Part shown: piece by piece, positions 11,530 to 24,849 of the stretch | Layout: each line of letters starts with the position of its first letter | Position numbering within the stretch: the first letter of the stretch is position 1 | Assembly (NCBI GenBank): GCA_963662155.1 | Contig: OY759273.1 | Location: 30,694,036-30,758,035 of the forward strand | Direction: 5' to 3' | Source: Lamellibrachia columna | Taxonomy: Eukaryota > Annelida > Polychaeta > Sabellida > Siboglinidae | Length of the DNA: 64,000 nt | Program-made: the position numbers and the translations under genes | Notes under the pieces: generated by a model | Database searches by the model: none | What the model saw: only the letters and a program-made list of their open reading frames with translations | Told to the model about the DNA's origin: nothing

Positions 11530-13650
11530 ACAATCGGCCACCAACAAAATTTCTCTAAACAGTTTGGAATCATTGTAGTGTGAAATTTCACATGAATCGA
11601 CATGATTGAGATCATTAATATACAAGGTAAACAGAAGTGGGCCAATTTGTGAACCTTGTGGTACACCGGACAACACCGGCTTCCAGTCAGATGTTTTGCC
11701 TTCGAGTACCACACGCTGTTTTCGGTTGAGAAGGTAGGACTGCAACCATTGTATACATTGCCCAGAATACCCGTATGATTTAAGCTTGTGAATTAAGAGT
11801 GGGTGGCACACTGAATCAAAGACTTTACTGAAGTCCAATTAAACAGAAGTAACTTGTTTCTTGTTGTCCATAGATTCAGAAATGGAGTTCAAGTAACAAG
11901 CTAGGTTAGATGCTGTGCTTCTACATCTCACAAATCCGTGTTGGCCACCCGAAATTGTGTTACGAACGTGGATATACAATGAGTCATACATCACTTTCTC
12001 AAAAACTTTACTAAATAGTGATAAAAGAGAGAAAGGTCTGTAGTTACAGATATTTCGTTTATCCCTCTTCTTATGCGCAGGAATAACATTTGCGCGTTTA
12101 AAACAGGTTCTAAAAGTTTCACAGTTTAAGGACATATTAAAAAGTTATGTTAGTGTATCTGCTAATTCCGTGGCAAATTCCCTGATATATTATCAGGACC
12201 ATATGTTTTGTTTACATTGGTGGTTCTTAGTACCCCGATGACATTATAATAAGACACACTGATGTACGAAATTTGGTCTACCGATGTAAAGACATATTGA
12301 AAATAGTCCGAAAATAGTTCGGCTATATTAACTGGACTGCCTGCCTCGATGCCGTTATGTTCCATTGTGTTAGGAGTGTTCACATTCTTTTGCTTGCTTT
12401 TGGCAAAACTGAATAGGCGTTTAATATTTTGTTTAACTGATTGTTCGATTTGTGATATGTAGTCACAATACTTTTCTCTTTTAAGTTTTTTTAATTGGTT
12501 CGTAATTCAGAAAATACTTGATAGTCAGCGTGAGCATTTCCACGATTTGTGTGCGTTGTCTTTCTCTTTTAGGGATGAGGTCATATCGTCATCTTACTAT
12601 ATAGGGTAATTACGTCCGCGAATGCTGATACGAGGAACACATTCGTTTATAGCAGCATGCACCAAGTCATAAACTAAATCAAAATCCTCGTCAATGCCGG
12701 TAGTGTCAGTGAGAAGCGATCACGGGCTACAATGCTATAAATGTTTAAGATGTGTAAAATCTGCTTTGCGATAATTGTATACAAAACGTTCCGCGTGTTC
12801 CTGCTTTGGTTGGCGGGCGCACAAGAGTTCACAGTGCAGAGCGCCATGAGTGTATTTCATCGACTTCGCTGTTTTCTGACCGTTGCACTGGCCACCGTGC
12901 ACACAGATGAGATCCAGTATTTTACACGTGGGGTCTTCGTTACACTGTACTAGACCGTATTCACACAACATTTCCACAAACAGCTCGGATTGGGGATTGG
13001 TCAATGAATGGGGCATTAAGCCTACTGTATTGTTTGCCGGTGTCCATTCAATGTCTCAGCAATGGAAATCGCCACACAGTAGAACACAGTCGTAGTCAGG
13101 GTTCATAGCATTGTAAACTAGCTCTAGTGATTTGTATAGCTCTGACCCGGTATCCACATCCAACTAGGTCGGGACGTAAACACACCCCAGGTAGGGGTTA
13201 TGACCCGCCAAACGCGTCTGAGTCCACAATATTTCCAAATCAGTTTCCAGATCCAACCTACGTTTGGAACAATACGTACTGCTCACAGCAACCAGAGCAC
13301 CACTGCCGTGACATGTCTTGTTTATTGCTGCAACCGTACTGTCCCTGTCGCTTCTTTAGATGTTGTATGCATCTGACAGTACATCTTTGTCGAAAATTTC
13401 CTCCCGCAGCCATATCTCAGTGATAGTAATAAAATCGTAGTTATTATCACTGAAGTAAACGTTAAAATCTTGTAATTTGCTAACAATGATGGCTGCGTTC
13501 TGGTAAAACAGTTTGAGGCTTAAACTTGGGTTATTACCACAATCCGTGGCAGAACCAGGGCAGAGTTCGATATCCCCGCTCAACAGAAGAGTTAACATGG
13601 CCAGGTAAAGAGTGTTTGACCTGGATCGGCCCAGTCTGCTTGGCGCCATT
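11530..13650 (-). mobile_element. CR1/L2-like non-LTR retrotransposon with decayed 2A-like N-terminus
   Basis: On the minus strand a frame starts M-A-P-S-R-L-G-R-S at 13649 and reaches LLLSGDIELCPGS at 13586-13551, a 2A-like motif with changed ends. Endonuclease pieces follow (SLKLFYQNAAIIVSKLQD, TITEIWLREE near 13500-13360; LDLICV near 12910). The reverse transcriptase begins near 12380, with [48 protein letters not shown] and INDLN; the catalytic Y/FADD is degenerate (HYNDS). It ends at the AT run. Frameshifts and stops at about 13350, 12730 and 12160 show that it is dead. Confidence 0.85.
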
Positions 13651-14012
13651 GTTAAATGTACGCATATACGCACACGCCAGCACGAACACACGTATGAATG
13701 CACACGCACGTAAACAAGCAAGCATGGTTGTGTGCGCGCATACACAATCACTTAGGTCTCCAATCTACATGTGTATGCGGGTATATGCGCGTGTTTGTGG
13801 TTGGTACAAGTGCGTGCATGTATTTGAGCCCGTGCGTGGATAGTGCTGCATGCATACGTTTGTATATGATTTTGTGTGCGTATGGTTGGATTTTTTGCAG
13901 TTATATATCTGCGCGGTCACATTTCGATGTATATGATGAGTGTTTCATTATGTATGTATGTGTGGGAGTACAAATAGTATACAACATAAATGTTTCATGC
14001 GATTATACTTAC

Positions 14013-14258
14013 GTTTCTGTTCAGATGCAAACACTTGCATTTCACACAGGTGGAGATTAGAAGAACTGTTCGCCTTGAGAACAAACACGTATCGGCCGGA
14101 GACGCCTTGCGCGCAGGTGTATGATCTCAACTCCGACGCAGGTATCGTGTCTTCCTCAGTAGCGCATACACTGTAGTCTGAACTAGACAGTGCATTTGGA
14201 GCCACGACCAATGGGTTCATATTAGTGGCACCAACGGTGAAGTTTTTTAAGCCAACCA
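14013..14258 (-). CDS. FTP/F5-8C lectin domain 1, C-terminal half (gene A)
   Basis: A 246-bp phase 1-1 exon, acceptor TTTGCAG, donor C|GTAAGTAT. It reads VGLKNFTVGATNMNPL ... DYSVCATEEDTIPAS ... SYTCAQGVSGRYVFVLKAN and ends LHLCEMQVFAS. Two Cys plus GRYVFV and LCE match the FTP family. It joins exon 16480-16695 as QRNLY-VVGLKNF, with a loop shorter than in the fucose-binding members I remember, so fucose binding is not assured. N-F-T and N-S-S sequons are present. Confidence 0.9.
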
Positions 14259-14451
14259 CTGCAAATGCAAAATATGCAACAATAGAAAGACCGCTTATAC
14301 TGAACCTCTCTTATACTGAACCTCTCTTATTGATTGGTTTCACCTCGCTATGTTCACTGTGAAAGACACATAAGTGCGAACTCTAACTGTTTACCCGTAA
14401 GTCTTGTTTAATGTGATGGCCTATCCGGCATAGGAGACATTCACTTATTCA

Positions 14452-14530
14452 GTGTGTGCGTGCGTGCGTGTGTGCGTGCGTGCGTGCGTGCGTGCGTGGG
14501 TGGGTGGGTGCGTGCGTGCGTTTGTGCTTG
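14452..14530. repeat. (GTGC)n / (GTGG)n microsatellite
   Basis: A tetranucleotide GTGC run with a GTGG block in the middle, in the intron between the two FTP1 exons. Confidence 0.95.
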
Positions 14531-14599
14531 AGTGCGTGCATGGGCTTGTTACCTTCTAGACCATGCAGAAACAATGTTAGTGAGTCCTCAATACGATAA

Positions 14600-16470
14600 A
14601 TAATCTAGAAACCAATTTGCAAAATTGCAAACACAAATTGCAAAGAGGCAATTAATGCAGCTACAATTGGAATCAGACAATCTAAAAGACGCTATGAGAA
14701 CAATTTGCGTGAAACAAAAAACAAAAAAATTAAAGCACGAGTTGTTATGCATATGTCAGGAGTAAACAAAACGTAAGAGATAAGGTTGAACCACTAGAAG
14801 GCAGTGCTGGAAATATAATATCACAATGGTTTTTTAATGGTGGAAGACCATGTGTACTTCAGTTCGGTGTTTACCAGGATATTAGTTCACTACCAGTTCC
14901 AGGTGCTAAATTTCAGGAGGCTAAATCAGACTATTAAGGCAGTTAAATGTAACTTCAGAAATAGCAGCTAAAAACAAAGAACGATTCTAAATCACTTCAA
15001 GTGGATGGAGTTCCTCCAAAACTACTAATGGAAACACTAAAGCAAGTTAGTATACCACTTGCTAGAGTGTTCAGCCTGTCATTAAAAGAGGGAGTGGTTC
15101 CTTTTGAATGCAACGAAGCAAACATCATGCCATTATTTATAAAAGGGTTCGAGAAATAACTCAGAGAATTACAGACCAGCGAGTGTAACGTCAATGGCGT
15201 GTCATTTATTAGAAAGGGTAATTAAAGACCATATGGTGGACTTCCTTGTTGAGCATAAGTTATTAAATCTATCTCAACATTGATTCCTAAAAGGTAGGTC
15301 ATGCTTAACAAATATGTTATGTTTTTTTGGAAGAAATCACGGATAGAAGAGGAATATTACTACTTAATTAAAATCCCATGGTATCAGGGGACGACGTAAT
15401 CGACGTGTTGTAGAAGACGGGGAGGTTTCAAACTAGAAATCAGTTTTGAGTGAGGCATCAAAATTATCAGTATTGGGACCTTTATTATTCCTAATATATA
15501 TCAATGACTTGGACGATAATATAACAAGCAAAATACCGAAATTTGTGGATGACAACAAAAATTATTAAAAACGTTAACAATGATGGTGATAAACAACATT
15601 TACAAAACGATCTACATCAATTAGTTAAATGGTCTGAAAATGGCAGATGTTATTCAATTTAGGGAAATGTAAATGCCTACATGCAGGACACAGTTACTTG
15701 GATGTAAACTATAAAGTGAGGAATACTATTCTAGGTATTGCTATAAAAGAAAAGAACAATAGAGAAACAATAAGTGCTGGTATGCAAGTTTCAGAACAGT
15801 GTGGTATTGCAGCTTCAAATTGTTGGGTTGTTTAGGAGAAATATAGCATACAAGGGAAAACAGTTAATTATACCTCTGTATAAAGCAATAGTTAGGCCTC
15901 AATTAGGATACAGCATACAAGCATGGAGACTACATCGTATGAAGGATATAGCTACGCTTGAACAAATACAGAGGGCAGCAACTAAAATGATTCCTGAACT
16001 GAGAGACATTTGTTATGAAGAACGCCTAAAATAATATGGTTTACCAACCATAGAGATCAAGAATAGATCAAATTGAAGTTTTTAATATATTGAATGATAT
16101 GAAAATATTGATAGAAATATTTTTTCTCACTCAAGAAATAAAGTCAAGTTAGAGGATATAAGGTAACATTAGTAAAGGATCGGTGCATATTGGATATCAG
16201 GAAGTACTTGTTCTCACAGAGGATGATAAATTAATGGAATATATTATCTACAGATTGTGTAACTGCTAGCAGTGTGAATATGTTTAAAAACAAGGTTGAC
16301 ACATATCTCAGGAGGGCGGGTTACACACAAATGAAAAATGTTGGACTCTCGATAAGCCAAAGGCTTCCTTGTCCACCTGCCATTTGGGTCTTTCCCTTTG
16401 ATGGCAATATTGTTAAATTTTGTGAAATCTTGTTAAATCGTGTTACATCTTTTAGATATGAAACAAAGGC
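14600..16470 (+). mobile_element. LINE family X, longest copy
   Basis: Plus-strand relic in the FTP1 middle intron. Recognisable blocks: VDGVPPKLLMETLKQ near 15000, a KGFEK/IMPLF block at 15120, an INDLDD-like block at 15500, ADMKVSEQCGVAAS-like sequence at 15775-15830, a PLYKAIVRPQLGYSIQAW block at 15870-15930, LEQIQRAATKMIPEL at 15957-16000 and the C-terminus M-F-K-N-K-V-D-T-Y-L-R-R-A-G-Y-T at 16280-16327. These are reverse transcriptase and its C-terminal region. Many stops and shifts; inactive. It ends next to the FTP1 N-half donor. Confidence 0.85.
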
Positions 16471-16479
16471 AGGACTTAC

Positions 16480-16695
16480 CATACAGATTACGTTGTTGTA
16501 TGGTGACATATTTCACTTTAACAACAACCCCTAAATCAACCGCCCACCAACCGTGCGGTGTGTTTTCAGTTACACTGCAACTACCACCACTTTCCGCATT
16601 CGGGTCTGAGTTTCCATCGACTGCTAAAGACGCACCGCGCTTGTATCGAACGCTTGACTGGAACGCTGGTCTGTGGAGTGCTACATTCACTGGCG
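16480..16695 (-). CDS. FTP/F5-8C lectin domain 1, N-terminal half (gene A)
   Basis: A 216-bp phase 1-1 exon, acceptor CTTTCAG, donor G|GTAAGTCC. It reads PVNVALHRPAFQSSVRYKRG, then LAVDGN, GGSCSVTENTPHGWW, AVDLGVVVKVKYVTIQQRN. It follows the signal peptide exon directly in phase and would be the first domain of the mature protein. Its layout is the same as that of exon 10861. Confidence 0.92.
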
Positions 16696-16819
16696 CTGAA
16701 AGAAAGACAGTGGCATGTTGCGAACGTAACGAAACGAACTACTCGTTAGAATTATGTGAAGAAGCCAATGTAAATTATTTTGTGTAACTTAGTAATTGTT
16801 TTATGCGGTGACATAATTA

Positions 16820-18280
<1,461 letters not shown>

Positions 18281-18284
18281 TACA

Positions 18285-18288
18285 CAGC

Positions 18289-18335
<47 letters not shown>

Positions 18336-18336
18336 A
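18285..18336 (+). repeat. (CAA)n microsatellite
   Basis: About 17 CAA units. The Leu-rich minus-strand frame over it is an artefact. Confidence 0.95.
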
Positions 18337-18739
18337 ATAAGGATTCCTTTATTAAAATAGACGATTGTCAATAGACGATTGTCAATTGTCAAAGCGAGTC
18401 GACCTTGATTTAATTCCTGATGCACGATATCAAATAACTGTGTTCCTTGTCTACGTGTTGTTTTCCGAGAAGCTTTCAAATAGTACCGCCCGTCGCGAAA
18501 AAGTGTCTAGTCGTTTTCACGTACAATTAGCGTCACGAACAAACACGTCATTAGTGACCGACACTCCAGCGAGTTAACACCAGCGACGTCAGCTGCACGT
18601 CAGCCGCGCGTTAACGAAGGTTGATGACCGATACTCGTTAGTGTACTGATACTCATTAGATATTTAACCAGACAAGAAACAGCTGCAACGGAAAACCTTC
18701 AACGTTGCCATGCTGTTCCGGAGAAGCCGATGACTATTT

Positions 18740-19228
18740 GTTGTAAACATGTTTTACATAATGAATTTCAGCTCCTGTCATCTGGCAGACGCTATAGAAC
18801 TCCTCCGTGCAGGCTTAACAGATACAAATGCTCATTTGTGCCACTGTCTATTAAACAACTTAACTCATGATGCCTGCTGCAAACAGTGTCACTTGTCGTT
18901 CCTAGCATAACAAGTAATGTGTATGCAATGTATATAATGTCTATTCATTTATTTTATTGTGTATTTATTATTATTACTATTATTTTAATTCACTGTCTAC
19001 TTATCTGCCTCTTTTATAGAATGGTTTTATGTATATATTGCAGTCATGTCCGTTCTTACCCGAGACAAATTTCTCAATTTTATTGTTGAGACAATAAAGA
19101 AGTATCTTATCTTATCTTATCTTATCTTATCTTATCTTATCTTATCTTGTCTTGTCTTGTCTTGTCTTGTCTTGTCTTGTCTTGTCTTATCTTATCTTAT
19201 CTTATCTTATCTTATCTTATCTTATCTT
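18740..19228 (+). mobile_element. Probable LINE 3' end with (CTTAT)n/(CTTGT)n tail
   Basis: The sequence TTCTCAATTTTATTGTTGAG then ACAATAAAG runs straight into about 26 pentamer units (19098-19228): CTTAT, then CTTGT, then CTTAT again. An AATAAA-like signal before a short tandem tail is usual for CR1/L2-type LINEs. No protein block was identified upstream, so the left edge is a guess. Confidence 0.5.
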
Positions 19229-19344
19229 AAATATCTATGAAAGATAAACTATGTCCATGTGGCTCTCGTCAAAATCACATTGGACGAGATAATGAGATTT
19301 CGGAAAATCGACGCGGGTCAAAAAAGCCGGTCGACTCGTTTGTT

Positions 19345-19482
19345 ACAACCAGTAATGTAATAATTTACCGGTAATGTAATAATCGACCGGTAATGTAATA
19401 ATTGACCGGTAATGTAATAAATCAACCGGTAATGTAATAATCGACCGGTTATGTAATAAATCGACCAGTAATGTAATAAAAA
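19345..19482 (+). repeat. Minisatellite, about 19-20 bp unit, 7 copies
   Basis: Units of the form CGACCGGTAATGTAATAAT. The central ACCGGT is palindromic. Confidence 0.9.
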
Positions 19483-19485
19483 TGA

Positions 19486-19808
19486 TGATAATAATCATTA
19501 TGATGTCGATGATGATGCTGTTAATAATGATGATGAAGAAGGTGATGATGAGGGTGATAAACGATTATAATAATGATGACAATTAAGGGGTCATCTTAGT
19601 GACGATGATAATGATGATGATGATTATAGCAATGATGATGATGATAATAATAATAATGATTATGATTATGGTATGGTGATGATGATGATGATGATGATGA
19701 TAATGATAATGATGATAATAATAATGATGATAACGACGGTGATGATGAGGTTGATAAATGGTTATGATGATAATGAAGAAGAAGACGAAGACAATTAAGC
19801 GGTCTTAG

Positions 19809-19848
<40 letters not shown>

Positions 19849-19890
19849 AATGATGATGATGATGACGAAGGTGATGAGAATGAGGGTGAT
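19486..19890 (+). repeat. Imperfect (GAT)n trinucleotide tract, about 400 bp
   Basis: GATGAT runs mixed with AAT and GAA. The Met-rich and Asp-rich frames are artefacts. Confidence 0.95.
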
Positions 19891-20179
19891 CATTATTACG
19901 ATTATGAGGACGAAGACAATGACACCCTCAGCCTCATCATCCTGCTTCTCCTCATCATCGTCATTATCATCGTCATGTTCACCCTTATAACGTCTAGCCA
20001 TGCTGACACCCACTCGACGTTCACAAACGTATGATTAACATAGGAAACTCAGAACGAGTGAGCCGCATGTTTTCTGGGAGGACATATGGAATGCCGTTCA
20101 TATAATCTCCCAGGTAGCGCACGGCAGTAACTAACTACATGTTGGCAAACAAAGGACCGAGTCAAACAGAGTGGTAAGG

Positions 20180-22015
20180 AAGAAGGGGAGGGGTCATTAA
20201 AAAATTGTCACCTCAACAAATGAAAGAGGTAATCTACACTCAATAAAGGGATCATCTCAAATAATTATTTAAGAGATCGTTAAAAATGCTTAAAAAGAAA
20301 TACCTGATCATCATTTGATCAAATTAAGGGTCATATCAAACCACTTAGGGGAAATCTCAAAATGCAATATGATACTAGTTGATCTTCTCAAAGTATTATG
20401 CGGTCATCTCTTAAAATCAATTGGTCTTCTCGAAAAAGTTAAATAAATAAAGGGGTCATCTCATAAAATGATCGTCACAAAATATGCAAGAACAAGTTAA
20501 CTAGCTAACTTGACGTCTCAACAAATTAAGGGATCATTTAAAAAATTAAAAGTGTCTTCACAAAAAAGTTAAGGAATCATATTAAAAAGTGTAACTGGTA
20601 ACAAATGAACAAGCTGATCGTCTCAATAAATTAAAGGATCATTTCATAAAATAATGGGGTCTTCCCAACCGGTCACTTCTTATAATTAAGGGAAATTTAA
20701 ACAGGTAACAATTCATAACAGAAAACAAATTTAAGGGGTCATAAAAAATTATTGGATCACATCGAATATATAAGGGTTTATATCAAATAAATTAAATGGG
20801 TTTTAAAAATAAAATAAGGAAACATTAAAAAAAATGTAAGGGTCGTTTAACAAAGTAACTAGCTCGTCATCTGAAAAAAGTTAAGTGGTCTATCAAAACA
20901 TTAAGGATTCATCTAAAACATTTAAAAAGAGGATCAGATAAAAAAACCAGCCTCTTATTTTACGTTTTCAGGTAATCGCTTTTTAATTAAAAAATACCCT
21001 TTAGTGTTGGGGGTTACCTCTTAATTTCGTAAATTTTAAATGTACCCCTTCAATTTATATGTTGCTTGATTAACCCTTAAATGGAAACAAAAGGCAATTT
21101 TTTGGTTATGCACCTAAAGGAATGAATACAAACTAACCGTTTGCAACTACAATCAACACCATCACGCCAGTAAGGGGAAAGTTTGTTGAACACACAGCAA
21201 CCATATTTCGTGGGCCACGCCATTGTTGTCGATAAACCTAAATAGCGATTTCCTCCTTATTTCTACAACTAGTTTACCACACTTCTGACAGATGGCGCTT
21301 GTTCTTTTTAAGGAATATTTCCATTTTTTAAATGACCCCTTAACTTTTTTGAGAAAACCCCTTTATTTCATGAGATGACAACTTAATGTTTTGAGATCAT
21401 CCCGTAATGTGTTGAGACGATCAGCCAGTTATTTTTAATCAATACGTCTACTTTTTAAAAGATCCATTAACTTTTTGAGTAGACCCATTTTATGAGATGA
21501 TCCTTTAATGTTCTAAGATGATCTTCTAATTTATTGAGACGATCAGTCAGTTCTTTTTTAATGAACACTTATATTTAGTGTGAAATTACACCTTAACGTT
21601 TTGAGAAGGTCCTTTTATTTTATGAGAAAACCCCTTAATGTTTCGAGATAATCCCTGAATGTGTTGAGACGATCAACCAGATCTAATCTACACTTCTATT
21701 TTTTTTATTATTATTTAACTTGTTTGAGTTTTTATTCGATGACCCTTTAATATTTTAAGATGATCTTTTAATTTATTGAGACGATCAGATAGTTCTTTTC
21801 TTAATGAATAACTACGTTTTTTAAATGATTCTTTACCTTTTTTAGAAGACCCCTTTATTGTATGAGGTGAACTTTTAATGTGGTAAGACGATCCCTTAGT
21901 TTATTGAGACGATCAGCTAATTTATTAATAATGACCATTTGCATGTTTTGTGATCCTATAGCTTTTTCGAGAAGCCCCATTATGTTGTATGAGATGATCT
22001 CATATTTTTCAGACA
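20180..22015. repeat. Large inverted-repeat region built of short degenerate units
   Basis: The left arm (20180-20960) repeats motifs such as TTAAGGGGTCATCTCAAAA and GATCGTCTCAATAAATTAAA on the plus strand. The right arm (21310-22015) has the same motifs reversed: TTTTGAGAAAACCCCTT, ATTTATTGAGACGATCAG. A 350-bp unrelated centre separates them. No transposase and no clean terminal inverted repeat were found. It could be a MITE-like or Helitron-like remnant; unassigned. Confidence 0.7.
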
Positions 22016-22048
22016 CAATCAGCTACAGAGAAGAAAGCACTATTAATA

Positions 22049-23472
22049 GTGTTTGTTATAACTGTGTGAGCATAAAGTAGATCAGAACTACATGACTGAA
22101 GCTGTCTAGGTTTAATCTGTTACAATAACACTAACTGATAGTGAATTCCAAAGAGTTGCAACAGCCGAGAAAGTCCTGGTTCCAATGTTTGTTTTAACTA
22201 TGTGAACAAAAAGTAGATCAGAACTAGATGACTGAAGCTGTCTAGGTTTAATCTGTTATAATCACACTAATTGTGAGTGAATTCCAAAGAGTTGCAACAG
22301 CCGAGAAAGTCCTGGTTCCAATGTTTGTTTTAACTATGTGAACAAAAAGTAGATCAGAACTAGATGACTGAAGCTGTCTAGGTTTAATCTGTTATAATCA
22401 CACTAACTGGGAGTGTATTCCAAAGAGTTGTAACATCCAAGAAAGTCCTGGTTCCAATGTTTGTTTTAACTATGTGAACAAAAATTAGATCAGAACTAGA
22501 TGACTGAAGCAGTCTAGGTTTAATCTGTTATAATCACTCTAACAGTGAGTGAATTCCAAAGATTTGCAACAGCCGAGAAAGTCCTGGTTCCAATGTTTGT
22601 TTTAACTATGTGAACAAAAAGTAGATCAGAACTAAATGACTGAAGCTGTCTAGGTTTAATCTGTTATAATCACACTAACTGGGAGTGTATTCCAAAGAGT
22701 TGCAACAGCCGAGAAAGTCCTGGTTCCAATGTTTGTTTTAACTATGTGAACAAAAAGTAAATCAGAACTAGATGACTGAAGCAGTGTAGGTTTAATCTGT
22801 TATAATCACTCTAACAGGGAGTGAATTCCAAAGAGTTGCAACAGCCGAGAAAGTCCTGGTTCCAATGTTTGTTTTAGCTATGTGAACAAAAAGTAGATTA
22901 GAACTAGATGACTGAAGCAGTCTAGGTTTAATATGTTATAATTACTCTAACAGGGAGTGAATTCCAAAGATTTGCAACAGCCGAGAAAGTCCTGGTTCCA
23001 ATGTTTGTTTTAACTATGTGAACAAAAAGTAGATCAGAACTAGATGACTGAAGCAGTCTAGGTTTAATCTGTTATAATCACTCTAACAGGGAGTGAATTC
23101 CAAAGATTTGCAACAGCCGAGAAAGTCCTGATTCCAATGTTTGTTTTAACTATGTGAACAAAACGTAGATCAGAACTAGATGACTGAAGCAGTCTAGGTT
23201 TAATCTGTTATAATCACTCTAACAGGGAGTGAATTCCAAAGATTTGCAACAGCCGAGAAAGTCCTGATTCCAATGTTTGTTTTAACTATGTGAACAAAAA
23301 GTAGATCAGAACTAGATGACTGAAGCTGTCTAGGTTTAATCTGTTATAATCACACTAACTGGGAGTGTATTCCAAAGAGTTGCAACAGCCGAGAAAGTCC
23401 TGGTTCCAATGTATGTTTTAACTATGTGAACAAAAAGTAGATCAGAACTAGATGACTGAAGCTGTCTAGGTT
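22049..23472 (-). repeat. 136-bp satellite, about 10.5 copies, derived from a LINE C-terminus
   Basis: The phrase TGGTTCCAATGTTTG recurs every 136 bases (for example 22181, 22317, 22453, 22589). Each monomer read on the minus strand gives Q-S-S-S-S-D-L-L-F-V, then NIGTRTFSAVATLWNSLP and a stop, which is the tail of a CR1/L2-type reverse transcriptase protein. Copies differ by a few percent. It has no function as a gene. Confidence 0.9.
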
Positions 23473-24080
23473 TTCTTGCAGGAGTAAACAAGCTCTAGAA
23501 CGGCCTTAGAGGGCGGTCCAGAGCTACCAAGTCTACTCGTTTGGCGTGAATCTTACCTTTTGCCTCCCATCTTACGCTCTCACGCAACTGTCAAGTACAT
23601 ATTGATTCACAGGTATGATATTTCCATATAGATTGATATTATTTCCTTTCATGTGCTGATAGTGCAGAGAGTCTCATTTATCATGTTCATCTTCGGTGAC
23701 GTCTCGCTCAAAGATTCTTTCACGAGTCGGTGTTATTGCAGTACTAAGTAGGGATCTATATGGCATCATTTATAAAGATAAATATAATGAAATATTTCTC
23801 AGTTGATCGATGTTTTCCAGTGTATAGAGTAAGCCTACTGTCCCCGGTAGAAATTTTAATGACTGGAAGTGCTGCCACCAAGTGTCCTGTTAGGAAACTG
23901 GACACCTCTTTCCAGTGTATGGGTCTGTCCACGTATTCTTCTCTACACAACTTGGCAGCTCTGGTTCATATAGACATTGTTTCCATGCATGTGCTGATAG
24001 TGCAGAGCCTCAAATTCGGTGACGTCGCGCGCGCTGTTTGACAATGTTTCCCTGTCAAAGAGTGATCGTGGTATACATGG
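23473..24080. other. Intron 1 segment, nothing recognised
   Basis: Part of it (23835-23890) resembles 24525-24590, so the stretch holds one copy of an unidentified dispersed repeat. Confidence 0.4.
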
Positions 24081-24083
24081 GAT

Positions 24084-24262
24084 TGGTTGGCGTGTGTTAC
24101 GGGCGCTAGACTCGCGCCTCGTTGGTTTGGTTGGCGTGTGTTACGGGCGCTAGACTCGCGCCTCGTTGGTTTGGTTGACGTGTGTTACGGACGCTAGACC
24201 CGCGCCACGTTGGTTTGGTTGGCGCGGATGTTACGGGCGCTAGACCCGCGCCTCATTGGTTT
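24084..24262 (+). repeat. 44-bp tandem repeat, about 4 copies, GC-rich
   Basis: Unit begins GTTGGCGTGTGTTACGGGCG and ends CTCGTTGGTTTG. Its GC content is well above the surroundings. Confidence 0.9.
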
Positions 24263-24593
24263 AGCCGCGTAAAGTCGTCTGTATCTGATAATTGCACTTT
24301 CATAGGTAAAGCTTCAAACTACTCTGTCGTATCATTAAAGTATTTGAATATCCAAATAATAATAATAACAAGTAATATACGTGTTAAATTTACGTTTCCG
24401 TTTCAGTGAATATATTTTAAAACCAAATTATGTAAGTGCAATTGTACATAATATTCCGTATTTAAATAAACCTCTACAGCATACGTAAATTAAATTTAAT
24501 AGTCATTTTATAAATGTTTTCCATTGTATATTAAAGTGATGTCCTCGGTGGAAATTTTATTACTATAAGTGCTGCCACATGGTGTCCTGTTAG

Positions 24594-24716
24594 TTGCTGG
24601 ATCTTCGCAATCCTGCGAAATGTGCAAATTGCTCTCGATTGCGCTGCGCAATCCTCGGATACTCGAAGATCTGCAGATTGCGCACCCATCTGCTGATTGC
24701 GCAGATCCAGCAACTG
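24594..24716. repeat. Inverted repeat (hairpin), arms about 22 bp
   Basis: GTTGCTGGATCTTCGCAAT on the left is answered by GATTGCGCAGATCCAGCAAC on the right. GCGCAATC-type words fill the space between them. Confidence 0.7.
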
Positions 24717-24849
24717 CGCCCAACCCGTCTATGAGCGCCAAAAATTCCCATAGTATGTTCGTCCTTTCATACAAAGGAACAAACGGAAAATGTTCTCAAG
24801 TTACATACTGTATCAATAATCAACCTGACTCAAATCAGGTGTGCTAATA

